Positions 15,759 to 25,876 of a stretch of 64,000 bases of DNA are shown one piece after another. Position 1 is the first letter of the stretch. Each line of letters starts with the position of its first letter. The notes under the pieces were generated by a model, which was not told where the DNA came from, did no database searches, and worked only from the letters and a program-made list of their open reading frames with translations. The position numbers were made by a program, and so were the translations under genes. Source of the stretch: Ohtaekwangia kribbensis (GTDB lineage Bacteria > Bacteroidota > Bacteroidia > Cytophagales > Cyclobacteriaceae); assembly GCF_042676245.1 (NCBI RefSeq), contig NZ_JBHTKA010000002.1:124001-188000 (forward strand). Direction: 5' to 3'.

Positions 15759-17396
15759 TTACTTGGTACGTTCGATCTCGCGCAGGTTCTCCATCTTCTT
15801 GTTACGCAGGAAGCCTGCTATATCTTCGAAATGTTCACGGATGCGTTTGTTTCCAAACTCGAATACTTTGTTGGCAAGACCATCGAGGAAGTCACGATCG
15901 TGCGATACAAGAATCAGCGTACCATCAAATGCCTTCAACGCATCCTTGAGTATATCTTTGGTCTTGATATCAAGGTGGTTGGTAGGTTCATCGAGTATCA
16001 ACAGGTTCACCGGCTGAAGCAGCAACTTGATCATGGCGAGACGTGTCTTCTCACCACCGGAGAGGTAGCGTACCTTCTTGTCAATCGTATCACCGCTGAA
16101 CATGAAGGCACCAAGTATATCTTTGATCTTCGTACGAATCTCACCTTCTGCAATCTGGTCGATCGTCTGGAAGACAGTCAATTCCTCATCGAGCAGGGAA
16201 GCCTGGTTCTGAGCAAAGTATCCGATCATGCTGTTATGACCGATCTGTACTTTACCATCAAACTCCAGCTCACTCATAATCGCTTTTACCAGCGTTGATT
16301 TACCTTCACCGTTCTTGCCAACGAACGCAATCTTCTCACCGCGTGCAATGGTCAGCGATACATCCTGCAACACGGTATGGTCACCATAACGTTTGGTAAA
16401 GCCTTCGATGATAACGGGGTAGCTACCCGAACGTGGAGCAGGAGGGAACTTGAGGTTCAGGGCAGAAGTATCCACTTCGTCTACCTGGATGATCTCGATC
16501 TTCTCCAGCATCTTTACCCGCGACTGTACTTGTAAAGTCTTCGAGTAAGTACCTTTAAAACGTTCGATAAATTCCTGAATATCAGCAATCTGTTTTTGCT
16601 GATCGTCAAATTGCTTCTGCTGTTGTTCACGTCTTTCCTTACGAAGTTGCAGGTAGTGCGTGTAGTTTGTTTTATAATCGTATATGCGTCCCATCGTTAC
16701 TTCGATGGTGCGGTTGGTCAGGTTATCAACGAAAGTTTTATCGTGACTGATCACGATCACTGCCTTCGCGTTGTTGATAAGAAAATCTTCAAGCCACTGA
16801 ATGGATTCAATATCCATGTGGTTGGTAGGCTCATCCAATAAAATCAGGTCAGGCTTCTGTAAAAGAATTTTAGCAAGCTCGATGCGCATGCGCCAGCCAC
16901 CGCTGAATTCATTGGTAGGACGTGTAAAATCAGAACGAACGAAGCCAAGTCCCATCAACGTCTTTTCAACCTCTGCATCGAAATTGATCTCTTCGATGGA
17001 ATAGTATTTCTCACTTAGCTCGGACACCTGCTCAATGATCTTCGAGTATTCATCGGATTCGTAATCCGTACGTGTTTCCAACTGGCGGTTCAGCTCATCC
17101 ATTTCATTCTTCATATTCAGGATGCGCGAGAAAGCCTTTGATGCTTCTTCGAACACGGTACAGTTATCTTCGGTCAGTAAATGTTGTGGCAGGTACGCGA
17201 TGATGGCATCTTTCGGAGCAGACACCTTTCCGCGTGTAGGCTTGTTAACACCAGCGATGATCTTGAGCAGGGTAGATTTACCTGCACCGTTCTTGCCCAT
17301 TAAGGCAATTCTATCGTTTTCATTGATGTTAAAAGTGATGTTACTAAAAAGCGCTGAACCGTTGAACTCAACACTAACCGCGTCTACTGAAATCAT
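15759..17396 (-). CDS. ABC-F family ATPase (ribosome-associated type)
   Basis: The protein has 545 residues with two ABC ATPase domains and no membrane segment. Walker A motifs read GKNGAGKST (residues 34-42) and GKNGEGKST. The signatures are FSGGWRMR and LSGGEKTR, and the Walker B regions are ILLDEPTNHMD and LILDEPTNHLD. Between them is the charged linker (RKERREQQQKQFDDQQKQ) typical of ABC-F factors that bind the ribosomal E site. Such proteins rescue or protect ribosomes. The exact subfamily cannot be fixed by eye, and the protein also resembles Uup/YheS. The gene is single and convergent with the PLD-like gene. Confidence 0.9.
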   Translation of the reverse strand: MISVDAVSVEFNGSALFSNITFNINENDRIALMGKNGAGKSTLLKIIAGVNKPTRGKVSAPKDAIIAYLPQHLLTEDNCTVFEEASKAFSRILNMKNEMDELNRQLETRTDYESDEYSKIIEQVSELSEKYYSIEEINFDAEVEKTLMGLGFVRSDFTRPTNEFSGGWRMRIELAKILLQKPDLILLDEPTNHMDIESIQWLEDFLINNAKAVIVISHDKTFVDNLTNRTIEVTMGRIYDYKTNYTHYLQLRKERREQQQKQFDDQQKQIADIQEFIERFKGTYSKTLQVQSRVKMLEKIEIIQVDEVDTSALNLKFPPAPRSGSYPVIIEGFTKRYGDHTVLQDVSLTIARGEKIAFVGKNGEGKSTLVKAIMSELEFDGKVQIGHNSMIGYFAQNQASLLDEELTVFQTIDQIAEGEIRTKIKDILGAFMFSGDTIDKKVRYLSGGEKTRLAMIKLLLQPVNLLILDEPTNHLDIKTKDILKDALKAFDGTLILVSHDRDFLDGLANKVFEFGNKRIREHFEDIAGFLRNKKMENLREIERTK

Positions 17397-17553
17397 GATC
17401 TGAAAAATAAGAGCGCAAAGATATAATTTTTATCCCCGCAGAGAAACGTGGGGGGCCGCAGATAACACACATTTAAGCAGAAGAACCAAGTAATTAATAA
17501 GTCCGCGAATAATAAAGTTTCAGAGAAAATCCATTTCCTCTGCGGGCCAAAAC

Positions 17554-18585
17554 CTACAGCAAAGCCCTGCGTACCGCCGGTGCTACCTGTGTGCCGAAGA
17601 GTTCGATGGAACGCATCATTTGTGCATGCGGCATGGTGCCAACACTCATCTGCGCCAGGAAGCGGGTATGTTTAAACAGCTCGTGCTCATACAGAATCTT
17701 GTCGATTACCTGCTGCGGACTTCCTACCAGTAGGGATCCCGTTGGCTCGCGCATCATCTCATAATGCTCACGATCCATAGGAGGCCATCCGCGCTCGCGA
17801 CCAATGCGCGACATGGTATCGGCATACGAAGGATAAAATTCATCCGCAGCGCGTTGTGATGTGTCTGCTATATAGGTATGCGAGTTGATGCTTACCTGTA
17901 GGCTATCCATTGCGTGGCCAGCTTCTTGGGCTGTCTCGCGATAGAAATTTACATGGGGAGCAAAACGACCTGGTGTACCGCCGATTATAGCCAGTGCCAT
18001 GGGTAAACCGAGCATCGCGGCACGGGCAATAGATTCGGGTGTGCCGCCAATAGCAATCCATATCGGAAGCTTGTCTTGATGCGGACGCGGATATATACCT
18101 GAGTTCTGAATGGAAGGTCTGTGCTTGCCTTGCCACGTTACTTTCTCCTGCGCGTTGATCTTCAGCAACAAGTCCAGTTTCTCGGAAAACAGCGCATCAT
18201 AATCACGCAAGTCATACCCAAATAACGGAAATGATTCGATGAATGAACCTCTGCCCACCATCAACTCGGCTCGACCTCCGGATAATAAATCGATCGTTGA
18301 AAAATCCTGGAAGACGCGAACGGGATCATCGGAACTCAACACTGTAACAGCACTCGATAATTTTATTTTAGTCGTGCGCGCAGCAGCAGCCCCCAACACA
18401 ACCGCCGGCGAAGAAACTATATAATCAGGACGATGATGTTCACCGACAGCAAAAACATCGAGACCAACTTGCTCAGCCAATGTAACTTCTTCCATCAAAT
18501 CAATCATGCGTTGATGAGCACTTATCTTTTTTCCGGTTGCCGGGTCTGCCGTCAATTCAGCAAACGTATATATACCTAATTCCAT
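17554..18585 (-). CDS. LLM-class flavin-dependent oxidoreductase
   Basis: The protein has 343 residues of the bacterial-luciferase-like (TIM barrel) flavin monooxygenase superfamily. Recognisable parts are MELGIYTFAEL, LAEQVGLDVFAVGEHH, SSPAVVLGAAAARTTKIKL and FSTIDLLSGGRAELMVGRG. These form the FMN- and substrate-facing loops of the single-subunit group. The cytosolic enzyme would use reduced FMN, and its substrate is unknown. There is no partner flavin reductase beside it. The stretch before the ATG holds no clear promoter box. Confidence 0.88.
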   Translation of the reverse strand: MELGIYTFAELTADPATGKKISAHQRMIDLMEEVTLAEQVGLDVFAVGEHHRPDYIVSSPAVVLGAAAARTTKIKLSSAVTVLSSDDPVRVFQDFSTIDLLSGGRAELMVGRGSFIESFPLFGYDLRDYDALFSEKLDLLLKINAQEKVTWQGKHRPSIQNSGIYPRPHQDKLPIWIAIGGTPESIARAAMLGLPMALAIIGGTPGRFAPHVNFYRETAQEAGHAMDSLQVSINSHTYIADTSQRAADEFYPSYADTMSRIGRERGWPPMDREHYEMMREPTGSLLVGSPQQVIDKILYEHELFKHTRFLAQMSVGTMPHAQMMRSIELFGTQVAPAVRRALL

Positions 18586-18678
18586 TACAATAATTTATTT
18601 ACGCATGACAATTGTGCGACCAATAAAGTTCAATTTCCAATAGGGATGATATACATAGTTGAGAGCGCGCACGGCATG

Positions 18679-20664
18679 CTAACCGATGCCTCCATCCGTG
18701 GTTACTTTGCGCGGCATAGAGATGAGAGTACGTTCATAGCTGGTATATTCCGGAATGCACACAATAAATTCGCTGCCTTCTCCGGGTTCACTCTTTACCG
18801 CTATATCTCCTTTATTCTCGGTGAGTAATTCTTTGCATAACGTAAGGCCGAGTCCGGTTCCTTTCTCGTTGTTGGTGCCGGGCTGGGTAACATTCTCGTT
18901 CAGCTTGAAAAGCTTTTGCTGTATCTCGTATGGAATACCAACGCCCTGATCCCTGACAGATATATAGAGTGAATCCTGATCAGTTGTAACCGAAAGAATT
19001 ACCGCTGTACCTGCATGACTGAATTTTATACCGTTGGATATAAGATTTCGCACCACTGTATCTATAGCATGATAGTCACCATAGCCATATTGTACATCGG
19101 CCGGATGAAAAACCAGTTGTATACCTTTACTTTCCGCCATGGTTTGGTAGAGGGCGATGTTCTTGCGGATCAGATCGGTGGTGTTGATCTTGGTAAATGT
19201 CCACTTGCGTTTGCGTGACGATGTCATCGACCACTCCAGTATATTATTGAGAAGTTCCGTGAGATTGTCAAGTGAGTTGTCAATCTTCATGCGCATCTCG
19301 ATCAGCTCTTCCGGTGTAAGCGCATCCACATGTTCTGTTATCAGATACGAGAATCCTTTCAATGAATTGAGTGGTCCGCGAAGGTCGTGCGACAGGATAG
19401 AAAAGAATCTGTCCTTTTCATTATTCAACTTCGCCAGGTCTTCACGTTGTTGCTCTATTTCTTTATTCTTTTGTGCGAGTATATTTTTCTTGCTTCGTGT
19501 TGTTTTATAGGCATAGTATAGCAATACCACTACCAGCACCAGCAATACCACACCGGCAGTAAGCGAATACGTAATCACATTTTTACTTTGTATTCTGGCT
19601 TGCTGCAGTTCCTGTTCCTTCTTCAGCAATACAATCTCTCTTTCCTTTTCATCGAGATTGAATTTAGCTTTCAGCTCCTCCAGGTTTGCTTTGTTGGTCT
19701 GGTCGTTGAGACTATCCGCCAAACGGTTATAAAGTTTCTGATAACTTAAGGACACTTTATAATTACCACGCTTCTCTTCAATGGAAGCCAGCAGTTTACT
19801 GGCACTCAGCATGGGAGAGAATGCCCGTACTTCTTCACCGCCTTTTAATCCCAGGTTAGCATACCGGATCGCTTCATTTACTTTACCCTGACTTCTTTTT
19901 ACCCGTGCAATGGCTACATAGTTGTTGGCCTGCGCATGTATATCTTTTGTTTTAATGTAGATACTGTCAGCCTTCAGATAGTAGAGGAGAGCCTCATCCC
20001 ATTCTTCATTATTCTCCGAGATAGAGCCGAGGTTGCTATAGCTTCGCGAAATACCATACAGATTGTTACTCTTCTCTTTGATCTTCAACGACAGTATAAA
20101 ATACTTCTTCGCAGAAGCTTCATCGCCAAGCTCCTGGTATATTATACCGATATTGTTAAGGGCATACGATTCACCTTTTTCATCGCCCGTCTTTTTGAAG
20201 ATCTCAAGCGCCTGCTTGAAATAGTCCAGCGACTTCTGGTAATCTTCCGAATTGGCATATACGATGCTGATATCATTTAGTGAATTCGCAATCTGGACAT
20301 CATCTCCGATTTCGCGGTATAATTTCAACGCATCGAACATATCGGTTAATGCATCTGCAGCTGTGCCGTCATGATCTCTTTTCAGACGACCGATCTGAAG
20401 CAAGGCATCCGCTTTACCTTTTACATAGTGAATGGCATTTGCTTTGTCGAGACTCGTTTGCGCGAAGTACATGGCAGAATCCGGAAGGAAACTCTGATAC
20501 TTCATAGACAGTTCGAACAGGATCTTTACCCGTTGCGTATCGCTTGTAGTCTTCTTCAGCTCCTGTTGAAGGCTGTCAATACTCTCCAGTTTCTGACCGT
20601 TGGCTGGAATCAGGTAAATATAGAATAGTGCACAGACAAGAATACTTACAATTTTACGATTCAT
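18679..20664 (-). CDS. TPR-containing sensor histidine kinase
   Basis: The protein has 661 residues if it starts at ATG 20664, which places a signal peptide (ending near IPANG) at the very front. An upstream frame extension lacks coding character. About six TPR repeats occupy residues 40-330 in the periplasm, followed by a coiled coil, a transmembrane segment near 387-410, and the kinase. The HisKA box FFSILSHDLRGPL has His426. The ATPase domain has RNLISNGIKFSHAG, DQGVGI and GTGLGLTLCKELL. This is the common Bacteroidota TPR-kinase design. No response regulator lies next to it, so it is an orphan kinase here. Confidence 0.9.
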   Translation of the reverse strand: MNRKIVSILVCALFYIYLIPANGQKLESIDSLQQELKKTTSDTQRVKILFELSMKYQSFLPDSAMYFAQTSLDKANAIHYVKGKADALLQIGRLKRDHDGTAADALTDMFDALKLYREIGDDVQIANSLNDISIVYANSEDYQKSLDYFKQALEIFKKTGDEKGESYALNNIGIIYQELGDEASAKKYFILSLKIKEKSNNLYGISRSYSNLGSISENNEEWDEALLYYLKADSIYIKTKDIHAQANNYVAIARVKRSQGKVNEAIRYANLGLKGGEEVRAFSPMLSASKLLASIEEKRGNYKVSLSYQKLYNRLADSLNDQTNKANLEELKAKFNLDEKEREIVLLKKEQELQQARIQSKNVITYSLTAGVVLLVLVVVLLYYAYKTTRSKKNILAQKNKEIEQQREDLAKLNNEKDRFFSILSHDLRGPLNSLKGFSYLITEHVDALTPEELIEMRMKIDNSLDNLTELLNNILEWSMTSSRKRKWTFTKINTTDLIRKNIALYQTMAESKGIQLVFHPADVQYGYGDYHAIDTVVRNLISNGIKFSHAGTAVILSVTTDQDSLYISVRDQGVGIPYEIQQKLFKLNENVTQPGTNNEKGTGLGLTLCKELLTENKGDIAVKSEPGEGSEFIVCIPEYTSYERTLISMPRKVTTDGGIG

Positions 20665-20868
20665 TCTGGTCTGTTTAGGCGACACAAATTGGGGGCGTAT
20701 CATCGTCAGCAACAAATATATAAGTTTATAGCTAAACGACTTATAACGAATAAAAAAACAACGCATACATTTCAGAAAACTTTCCGTATGTATGTTAGGC
20801 AGTGCCTTTGCGTTGTAAGTGTTCCTTCGTGTGACAACGATATCCGACAACGCCTGCTGTAAGCTATA

Positions 20869-21258
20869 TTACGCCTGCCAGTAACTAACCACCTGCAACG
20901 CCAGTACAAACACCGATACCACTGCCATGAGACTGATGATCAGGAAAGCAATGCCTTTACCTTTAAGTTCATCATGAACCGATGACTGCTGTATCTCGAA
21001 AATCCGGAAGAGTGTTTTGGTGGATCGCCAGGAGAACACGCAGAACAAGGCCAGCGAAATAAATATACCGGCAAGACGAGCGGCTGCTACATCGGAGAAG
21101 ATCAGGTAACCTATAAAAAGTGAAATGCAACCAGACATACCTCCGGAGATAAGTGCAGTCTTTGCTTTTAACCCGATGAAAATGACGGAGACTATACCGC
21201 AGATGATTAAAAACGAACCGTAGAAATACAAAAGTGTAACAACCGTGTACTGATTCAT
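20869..21258 (-). CDS. Small four-helix membrane protein (TMEM14-like)
   Basis: The protein has 129 residues and four hydrophobic segments. The second and third contain GGMSGCISLFIGYLI and ARLAGIFISLALF. The glycine-rich pattern recalls the TMEM14 family, but the match is loose. It has no signal peptide and no catalytic residues. It lies upstream of the histidine kinase on the same strand with a gap of about 200 bp, so co-transcription is uncertain. Confidence 0.55.
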   Translation of the reverse strand: MNQYTVVTLLYFYGSFLIICGIVSVIFIGLKAKTALISGGMSGCISLFIGYLIFSDVAAARLAGIFISLALFCVFSWRSTKTLFRIFEIQQSSVHDELKGKGIAFLIISLMAVVSVFVLALQVVSYWQA

Positions 21259-21396
21259 AGAAGTTATATATCGGCTATAAATATAAGACAGCCATTGGAA
21301 CCTCGCGGAAAAATGACTATAAATCTTTTATACCCGGTGATGCGATAAGCGTCTATTGTAGAATAACATCATAAAAATATTCATATTTGCTTCTTC

Positions 21397-22374
21397 ATGA
21401 CATTACTGGAAGTATCAAAAATATCGAAGCGGGCCGAAACAGATTTTACACTGGAGCCGATCAGTTTTTCACAACGAAAACTTCAGAAGATTGCTATAGC
21501 GGGCGAAACCGGTTCAGGCAAAAGTACATTGATGAAAATCATTGCCGGCTTGGTTCAGCCGGATGAAGGCCAGGTTATCTTTGAAGGAAAGGCCATTGAA
21601 GGTCCGCAGGATAAATTGATACCGGGCCATCCCGGTATATCATACTTGTCGCAGCACTTTGAGTTGCCAAAGTTTTTGCGCGTGGAGCAGGTACTTGCAT
21701 ACTCCAATATGCTAACCGATCAGCAAGCCAATACTATATATGAAGTTTGCGAAATTACGCACTTGCTGAAGCGAAAAACCGATCAGTTATCCGGAGGAGA
21801 ACGGCAACGTATAGCACTTGCCAAGTTACTGATTGCATCACCCAGACTTTTGTTACTGGATGAACCGTTCACCAACCTTGACATGATTCACAAGAATACG
21901 TTGAAGGCTGTGATCCGGAACATTGGGAAAGAACTGAAAATTACCTGCATGCTCATTTCACATGATGCTGTCGATATACTCTCGTGGGCCGATCAGATCG
22001 TAGTCATGCGCAATGGACAGATGGTACAGAAAGCTGCACCGGAGAAAATATACCGTCAGCCGGCTGATGAATATGTTGCCGGTCTCTTTGGTAAATATAC
22101 CCTCATAGACCTGACGCAGTCTCCTGAATTTTCGCGGATTCTTAAAGTCAACACAAAAGGTAAACGCCTGTTTATACGTCCCGAAAATTTCAACATAGCC
22201 AAGCGGTCAAAAACAAGTATGCCAGGAAAAGTAAACAAGATCAGCTTCTGCGGAAGCTATTATGAACTGGAAGTTTCTATAGCTACGAATGTTATTATTG
22301 TAACGACTCCGACCTGTTCCCTGAAGAGCGGTGATCCGGTATATATATCCCTGGCAGACTATTTTCTTTTATAG
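21397..22374 (+). CDS. ABC transporter ATP-binding protein with TOBE-like C-terminus
   Basis: The protein has 325 residues. Walker A is GETGSGKST, the Q-loop sits in ISYLSQHFELP, the signature is LSGGERQR and Walker B is LLLLDEPFTNLD. The last 90 residues (GKRLFIRPENFNI onward) resemble the TOBE regulatory domain of ATPases that energise sulfate, molybdate, iron or sugar importers. No permease or binding-protein gene is next to it, because the neighbours are on the other strand. It is therefore an orphan ATPase, and its substrate cannot be named. Confidence 0.85.
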   Translation: MTLLEVSKISKRAETDFTLEPISFSQRKLQKIAIAGETGSGKSTLMKIIAGLVQPDEGQVIFEGKAIEGPQDKLIPGHPGISYLSQHFELPKFLRVEQVLAYSNMLTDQQANTIYEVCEITHLLKRKTDQLSGGERQRIALAKLLIASPRLLLLDEPFTNLDMIHKNTLKAVIRNIGKELKITCMLISHDAVDILSWADQIVVMRNGQMVQKAAPEKIYRQPADEYVAGLFGKYTLIDLTQSPEFSRILKVNTKGKRLFIRPENFNIAKRSKTSMPGKVNKISFCGSYYELEVSIATNVIIVTTPTCSLKSGDPVYISLADYFLL

Positions 22375-22379
22375 GATGC

Positions 22380-23513
22380 TCAGCAGATCAGTGACGCTGC
22401 ACGATAATACCTTTTATAGAGTATGAGGCAGGAGATGGGCAGATTCAGCAACGCCACCAGCTCCATCTTCCGGAATAAGATCGCCACAAAAACCATAACA
22501 GTTATAACCGTGAGACACCAGAGGTAACTCCGCATCGTAGTGGGTATAACGAGGAGAGTGCATCGAAAGAGCATCGTCATGCCGAGTGCAAAAAAAAACA
22601 GCAGCAAAGCAGTTGATAGCGGGAGTGAGGCTACCAATATTATACCCTCCGGTAAAAGCAACAAGGCATACAACAAGACCAGGTAAATATATAACCGAAT
22701 ACGGCTGATCGGAAAGTTTCGAATAAATGATAGATACTTCTGTTGAAAACGAAACTCCTGGAATACCAGTACCGCGTGCGCCAGACTCACCAGCAACATG
22801 ACAATTCCTGCGGCACGAAGATCAGTCGCATCAGAAAAGAAATAGGACAAACTGAATATACTAAGTAAGGCGAAACCTTTTGTGAGTAGATACGTGAGTT
22901 TTTGCTGATCAATTACATGGTACAGAAATAACGTAAACAAAGGCTTTGCACGATTACGTATTATATAGAGAATGAAGTTTGATTTTACTTCAGCCAGTTG
23001 ATTAACCAGTCGCATGTATATAGCCGCACTGAGTAGTATCAGCAAAACTATATATCCAAGTACAATAAAAGGAGCAAGGTGGTAACCAAAAATAACTCCT
23101 ACGATAAGTGTTATCAAGGCATATACCAGTGCCGGTAATAGTATTACCGATTGAGTCAACACCCAGCTCTGAAATTGTTTCAGCCTCGGGAACGATCTTA
23201 CACTATAGAATATAAAAAGGTTGCTCTCCAGTTGCAGTTGCTGTCTGACGTATTGCCAGCTTTTATAGGCATAGATGAACCACACTATAAAAACCACCAT
23301 CATCATACCGGGCGAACTCAGCAATGAAAGTGTGAAGATCAAACGCTCTGTGATGCGTTGTGCCGGTTCGAGGTGCGTTTCATTTAGCGGTATAATAAAT
23401 ACACAATAGCATGCTACCGTACCGAAAAGCAGCGCCAGGAAACCCGCGTGCACGCGATAAAAACCGGTAGCAAATAGTTTAATCAATGTACGAGTAAGCG
23501 GTAGACGCGTCAT
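22380..23513 (-). CDS. Probable ABC transporter membrane subunit
   Basis: The protein has 377 residues and is very hydrophobic, with about eight to ten membrane segments and short loops. The start overlaps the stop of the ATPase gene by 4 bp (ATGA), so the two are translationally coupled and form one transporter. I recognise no specific permease family. The role follows from the partner gene. Its 3' end lies 5 bp from the convergent orphan ATPase gene. Confidence 0.65.
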   Translation of the reverse strand: MTRLPLTRTLIKLFATGFYRVHAGFLALLFGTVACYCVFIIPLNETHLEPAQRITERLIFTLSLLSSPGMMMVVFIVWFIYAYKSWQYVRQQLQLESNLFIFYSVRSFPRLKQFQSWVLTQSVILLPALVYALITLIVGVIFGYHLAPFIVLGYIVLLILLSAAIYMRLVNQLAEVKSNFILYIIRNRAKPLFTLFLYHVIDQQKLTYLLTKGFALLSIFSLSYFFSDATDLRAAGIVMLLVSLAHAVLVFQEFRFQQKYLSFIRNFPISRIRLYIYLVLLYALLLLPEGIILVASLPLSTALLLFFFALGMTMLFRCTLLVIPTTMRSYLWCLTVITVMVFVAILFRKMELVALLNLPISCLILYKRYYRAASLIC

Positions 23514-24139
23514 ATATAGGTTACGGTTTGCCGATCAACCAGCAGCGTACGCAATGCAGGTATAACCTGTGTCTCAAGCGGCTGATGAGACGATAGCAGA
23601 AATGTTGTCCCAGATTTGCTGTGTCGTTCGGTAATCCAGGTATATAGTATCTGTAACGATTCTGTATCCATCGTAACCAAGGGTTCGTCCAGCAAAATTA
23701 TTTCGGCATTTCCCAGGAAGGCTAGTACCAGCGACAACTTCTTCAGCATGCCGCTGGAGTATATACCCAACGGTTCATTTATATAGGTCTGCATTTTCAT
23801 GCTTTCAATAAAGTAAGGCGCCTGTTGTGGCGGTGCATCTTTCGCTGCTGCAAACAGACGTATCATTTCCGTGCCGGTAAGAAAACCGGGAAATATAGGG
23901 GCCGCCTCTGCAACGTTTACCAGCTTCCGGTAGACTACAGGTTGTTTCTGTATACTTACACCATTTATCCGTATATCACCGTGAAAGGGGAGTATGCCCG
24001 CAATGGCTTTGAGTAATGTACTTTTGCCAGAGCCATTTATACCTTTAATCCAATAGATGCCTTGCTCCATACGCAAGTCATCAATCTTCAATACCAGGAA
24101 TTCATTGTATAATTTACGGAACTGCTCCAGGTGCAACAT
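23510..24139 (-). CDS. ABC transporter ATP-binding protein (short)
   Basis: The protein has 209 residues, a compact ABC ATPase. Walker A is GINGSGKST, the signature region reads YSSGMLKKLSLV in place of the standard LSGGQ, and Walker B is IILLDEPLVTMD. SSHQPLE holds the switch histidine. The SSG-type signature is common in exporter or CcmA-like ATPases. It pairs with the membrane gene that overlaps its end. The cargo is unknown. Confidence 0.8.
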   Translation of the reverse strand: MLHLEQFRKLYNEFLVLKIDDLRMEQGIYWIKGINGSGKSTLLKAIAGILPFHGDIRINGVSIQKQPVVYRKLVNVAEAAPIFPGFLTGTEMIRLFAAAKDAPPQQAPYFIESMKMQTYINEPLGIYSSGMLKKLSLVLAFLGNAEIILLDEPLVTMDTESLQILYTWITERHSKSGTTFLLSSHQPLETQVIPALRTLLVDRQTVTYI

Positions 24140-24221
24140 GCGCGAAAACTATATATACACTCAATTAGTGTAGCGCACCCCATGAGAATTACAGCCTGAA
24201 GCAAGAATAATTTTTTATTGC

Positions 24222-25040
24222 TTACCTGATAAGCTGCGGAAAATTAGCAACCACTTCGAGCGATTGCTTTTGATATTGATTGGGAGAGAAACCGGCAAAC
24301 TCCTGGAAGGCGCGAATAAAATGAGACTGATCAGCATAACCATTCTCGAACGCTATATCCGATAGTTTGGTATACTTGTTATTTCTCAATTGATGGAGCG
24401 ATGCCTGAAAGCGACAGATGCGAGCAAACAATTTAGGACTTATACCTACACTCTGGTTGAACTTCCGCTCAAGGCTACGTTCAGATATCTGAAGGCGCTG
24501 CTGAAGATCGCGTAATGAAACACTGCCGTGCGATGCAATAATCTCGCTGATCACAAATTGTATGGCCTTATCGGTTTGTACATTGTTCTTTTGTATCTGA
24601 AGAAATAAAAAGGAAGAAAGTATCTCTACCTGGTCGTGTACCGAAGATGCACTGAGTAATTTATTCGACAACGGAACGCCATGCTCTTCCGATAGTGCAT
24701 TAAGATCAATGCAGGTATCCGTTAACTCGTTCGCATTAAAACCAAAGATCAACTTCAATGCATTGGGATAAAAGCTCGCACCCAAGGCCTGAAATTCTCC
24801 ACCGGTACGTATCTCGCGCGGACGTGTAGTTTGTCCATATAAAAACAACGCGGGGAGATCTTCTTTTATCTCGTCATAAAAATTTCCTTTCTCCGCCTGT
24901 TGGAAAATAAATCCCGGGCAGCCATCCGCCACCGGACCGAATGTCTTCGGTACCGTGCTGTCGCACGTGCTTTCCAGTGTCCAGAAATACCGGATATAAT
25001 TCTTGATATAGCCTGGGGGTTGTATCTGATGGTATTGCAT
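24222..25040 (-). CDS. AraC family transcriptional regulator
   Basis: The protein has 272 residues. The N-terminal half starts MQYHQIQPPGYIKNYIRYFW and contains VADGCPGFIF, the pattern of the Bacteroidota AraC group with a DUF6597-type sensing domain. The C-terminal 100 residues hold the double helix-turn-helix, with SLRDLQQRLQISERSLERKF and LSDIAFENGYADQSHFIRAF. It probably controls the NAD(P)H-binding, DUF1772 and cytochrome genes upstream of it on the same strand. Two of their promoters share a 19-bp box. Confidence 0.9.
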   Translation of the reverse strand: MQYHQIQPPGYIKNYIRYFWTLESTCDSTVPKTFGPVADGCPGFIFQQAEKGNFYDEIKEDLPALFLYGQTTRPREIRTGGEFQALGASFYPNALKLIFGFNANELTDTCIDLNALSEEHGVPLSNKLLSASSVHDQVEILSSFLFLQIQKNNVQTDKAIQFVISEIIASHGSVSLRDLQQRLQISERSLERKFNQSVGISPKLFARICRFQASLHQLRNNKYTKLSDIAFENGYADQSHFIRAFQEFAGFSPNQYQKQSLEVVANFPQLIR

Positions 25041-25169
25041 CTTCCTGCATGCCTTTTGCTTCCCTGTAACGGATAAAAGGACGAATTGTATTCAAGTCCA
25101 TTACAGAAAAGCAAGGTTTATGCAAGATGTCTTCTTTCAGGCAAATATACCAGTGACATGCCCGTAAAT

Positions 25170-25793
25170 TCAGTACGACAAGCCAGGCGCTTTTCGGAGA
25201 TAGCGGCTATCGTTTAATTGTTTTAACATAAAATCAGCAACATCCGCGCGCGCTATTTTCAGCGTAACATCTTTAGCAGTCGCTGAAAACCCGTGATGAT
25301 ATACTCCCGTGTGTGGTCCATCTGTAAAAGCAGCAGGTCGAACAATAGTCCAATCGAGATTACTTCGCATAATATAGGCCTCCTGTTTTTCGTGATCAGC
25401 ATACGCTTCACGAAGAAACATGCCGAACATAATATACTTCCAGAAAAAATTCAGGTTACCGCGGCTATCGCCAGCGCCCAGTGTTGTCTCACAGATCAAA
25501 CGCTTCACACCGGTTTGCTCCATAGCCTGGATAACATGCAACGTTCCTTGTGAGCGCACATTTCCTTTGCGGCCCGATCCGATGGCGCACAACACCGCAT
25601 CATGTCCCTTGACAGCTTTTACAACGGAGGCAGCATCCATAAGATCGCCCTGTGCAGAATGAAGGTTGGGATGTTTGATTTGTAGTTTGGCAGGATCGCG
25701 CACAAATGCAGCGACAGTGTGTCCTGCATCAAGCGCCTGTTTTACAAGGTGGATACCTATACTTCCTGTAGATCCGAAAATAATAATCTTCAT
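25170..25793 (-). CDS. NAD(P)H-binding oxidoreductase (atypical SDR)
   Basis: The protein has 207 residues. The Rossmann start MKIIIFGSTGSIGIHLVKQAL contains the GxTGxxG dinucleotide motif. DAVLCAIGSGRKG and the C-terminal LDWTIVRPAAFTDGP fit the atypical short-chain reductase family related to NmrA and biliverdin reductase B. The catalytic residues of classical SDRs are absent, as usual in this group. It could be a reductase or a redox-sensing protein. The promoter carries the shared AraC-type box. Confidence 0.85.
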   Translation of the reverse strand: MKIIIFGSTGSIGIHLVKQALDAGHTVAAFVRDPAKLQIKHPNLHSAQGDLMDAASVVKAVKGHDAVLCAIGSGRKGNVRSQGTLHVIQAMEQTGVKRLICETTLGAGDSRGNLNFFWKYIMFGMFLREAYADHEKQEAYIMRSNLDWTIVRPAAFTDGPHTGVYHHGFSATAKDVTLKIARADVADFMLKQLNDSRYLRKAPGLSY

Positions 25794-25811
25794 AGTGATT
25801 CAATTTTTTAT

Positions 25812-25857
25812 CAAACCTAGGTGCCGTCCTTTTTTCAGAATAGAACAAAACCGACAG
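25812..25857 (-). promoter_or_regulatory. Promoter with putative AraC box, NAD(P)H-binding gene
   Basis: Read on the minus strand, CTGTCGGTTTTGTTCTATT (25857-25839) is followed by a 19-nt spacer and then TAGGTTTG (25819-25812), a perfect TAnnTTTG box. The start codon is 18 bp further on. The same 19-mer with the same spacing stands before the cytochrome gene, so it is probably an activator site over the -33 region. Confidence 0.6.
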
Positions 25858-25876
25858 CATATATCGATTCTGAAAA

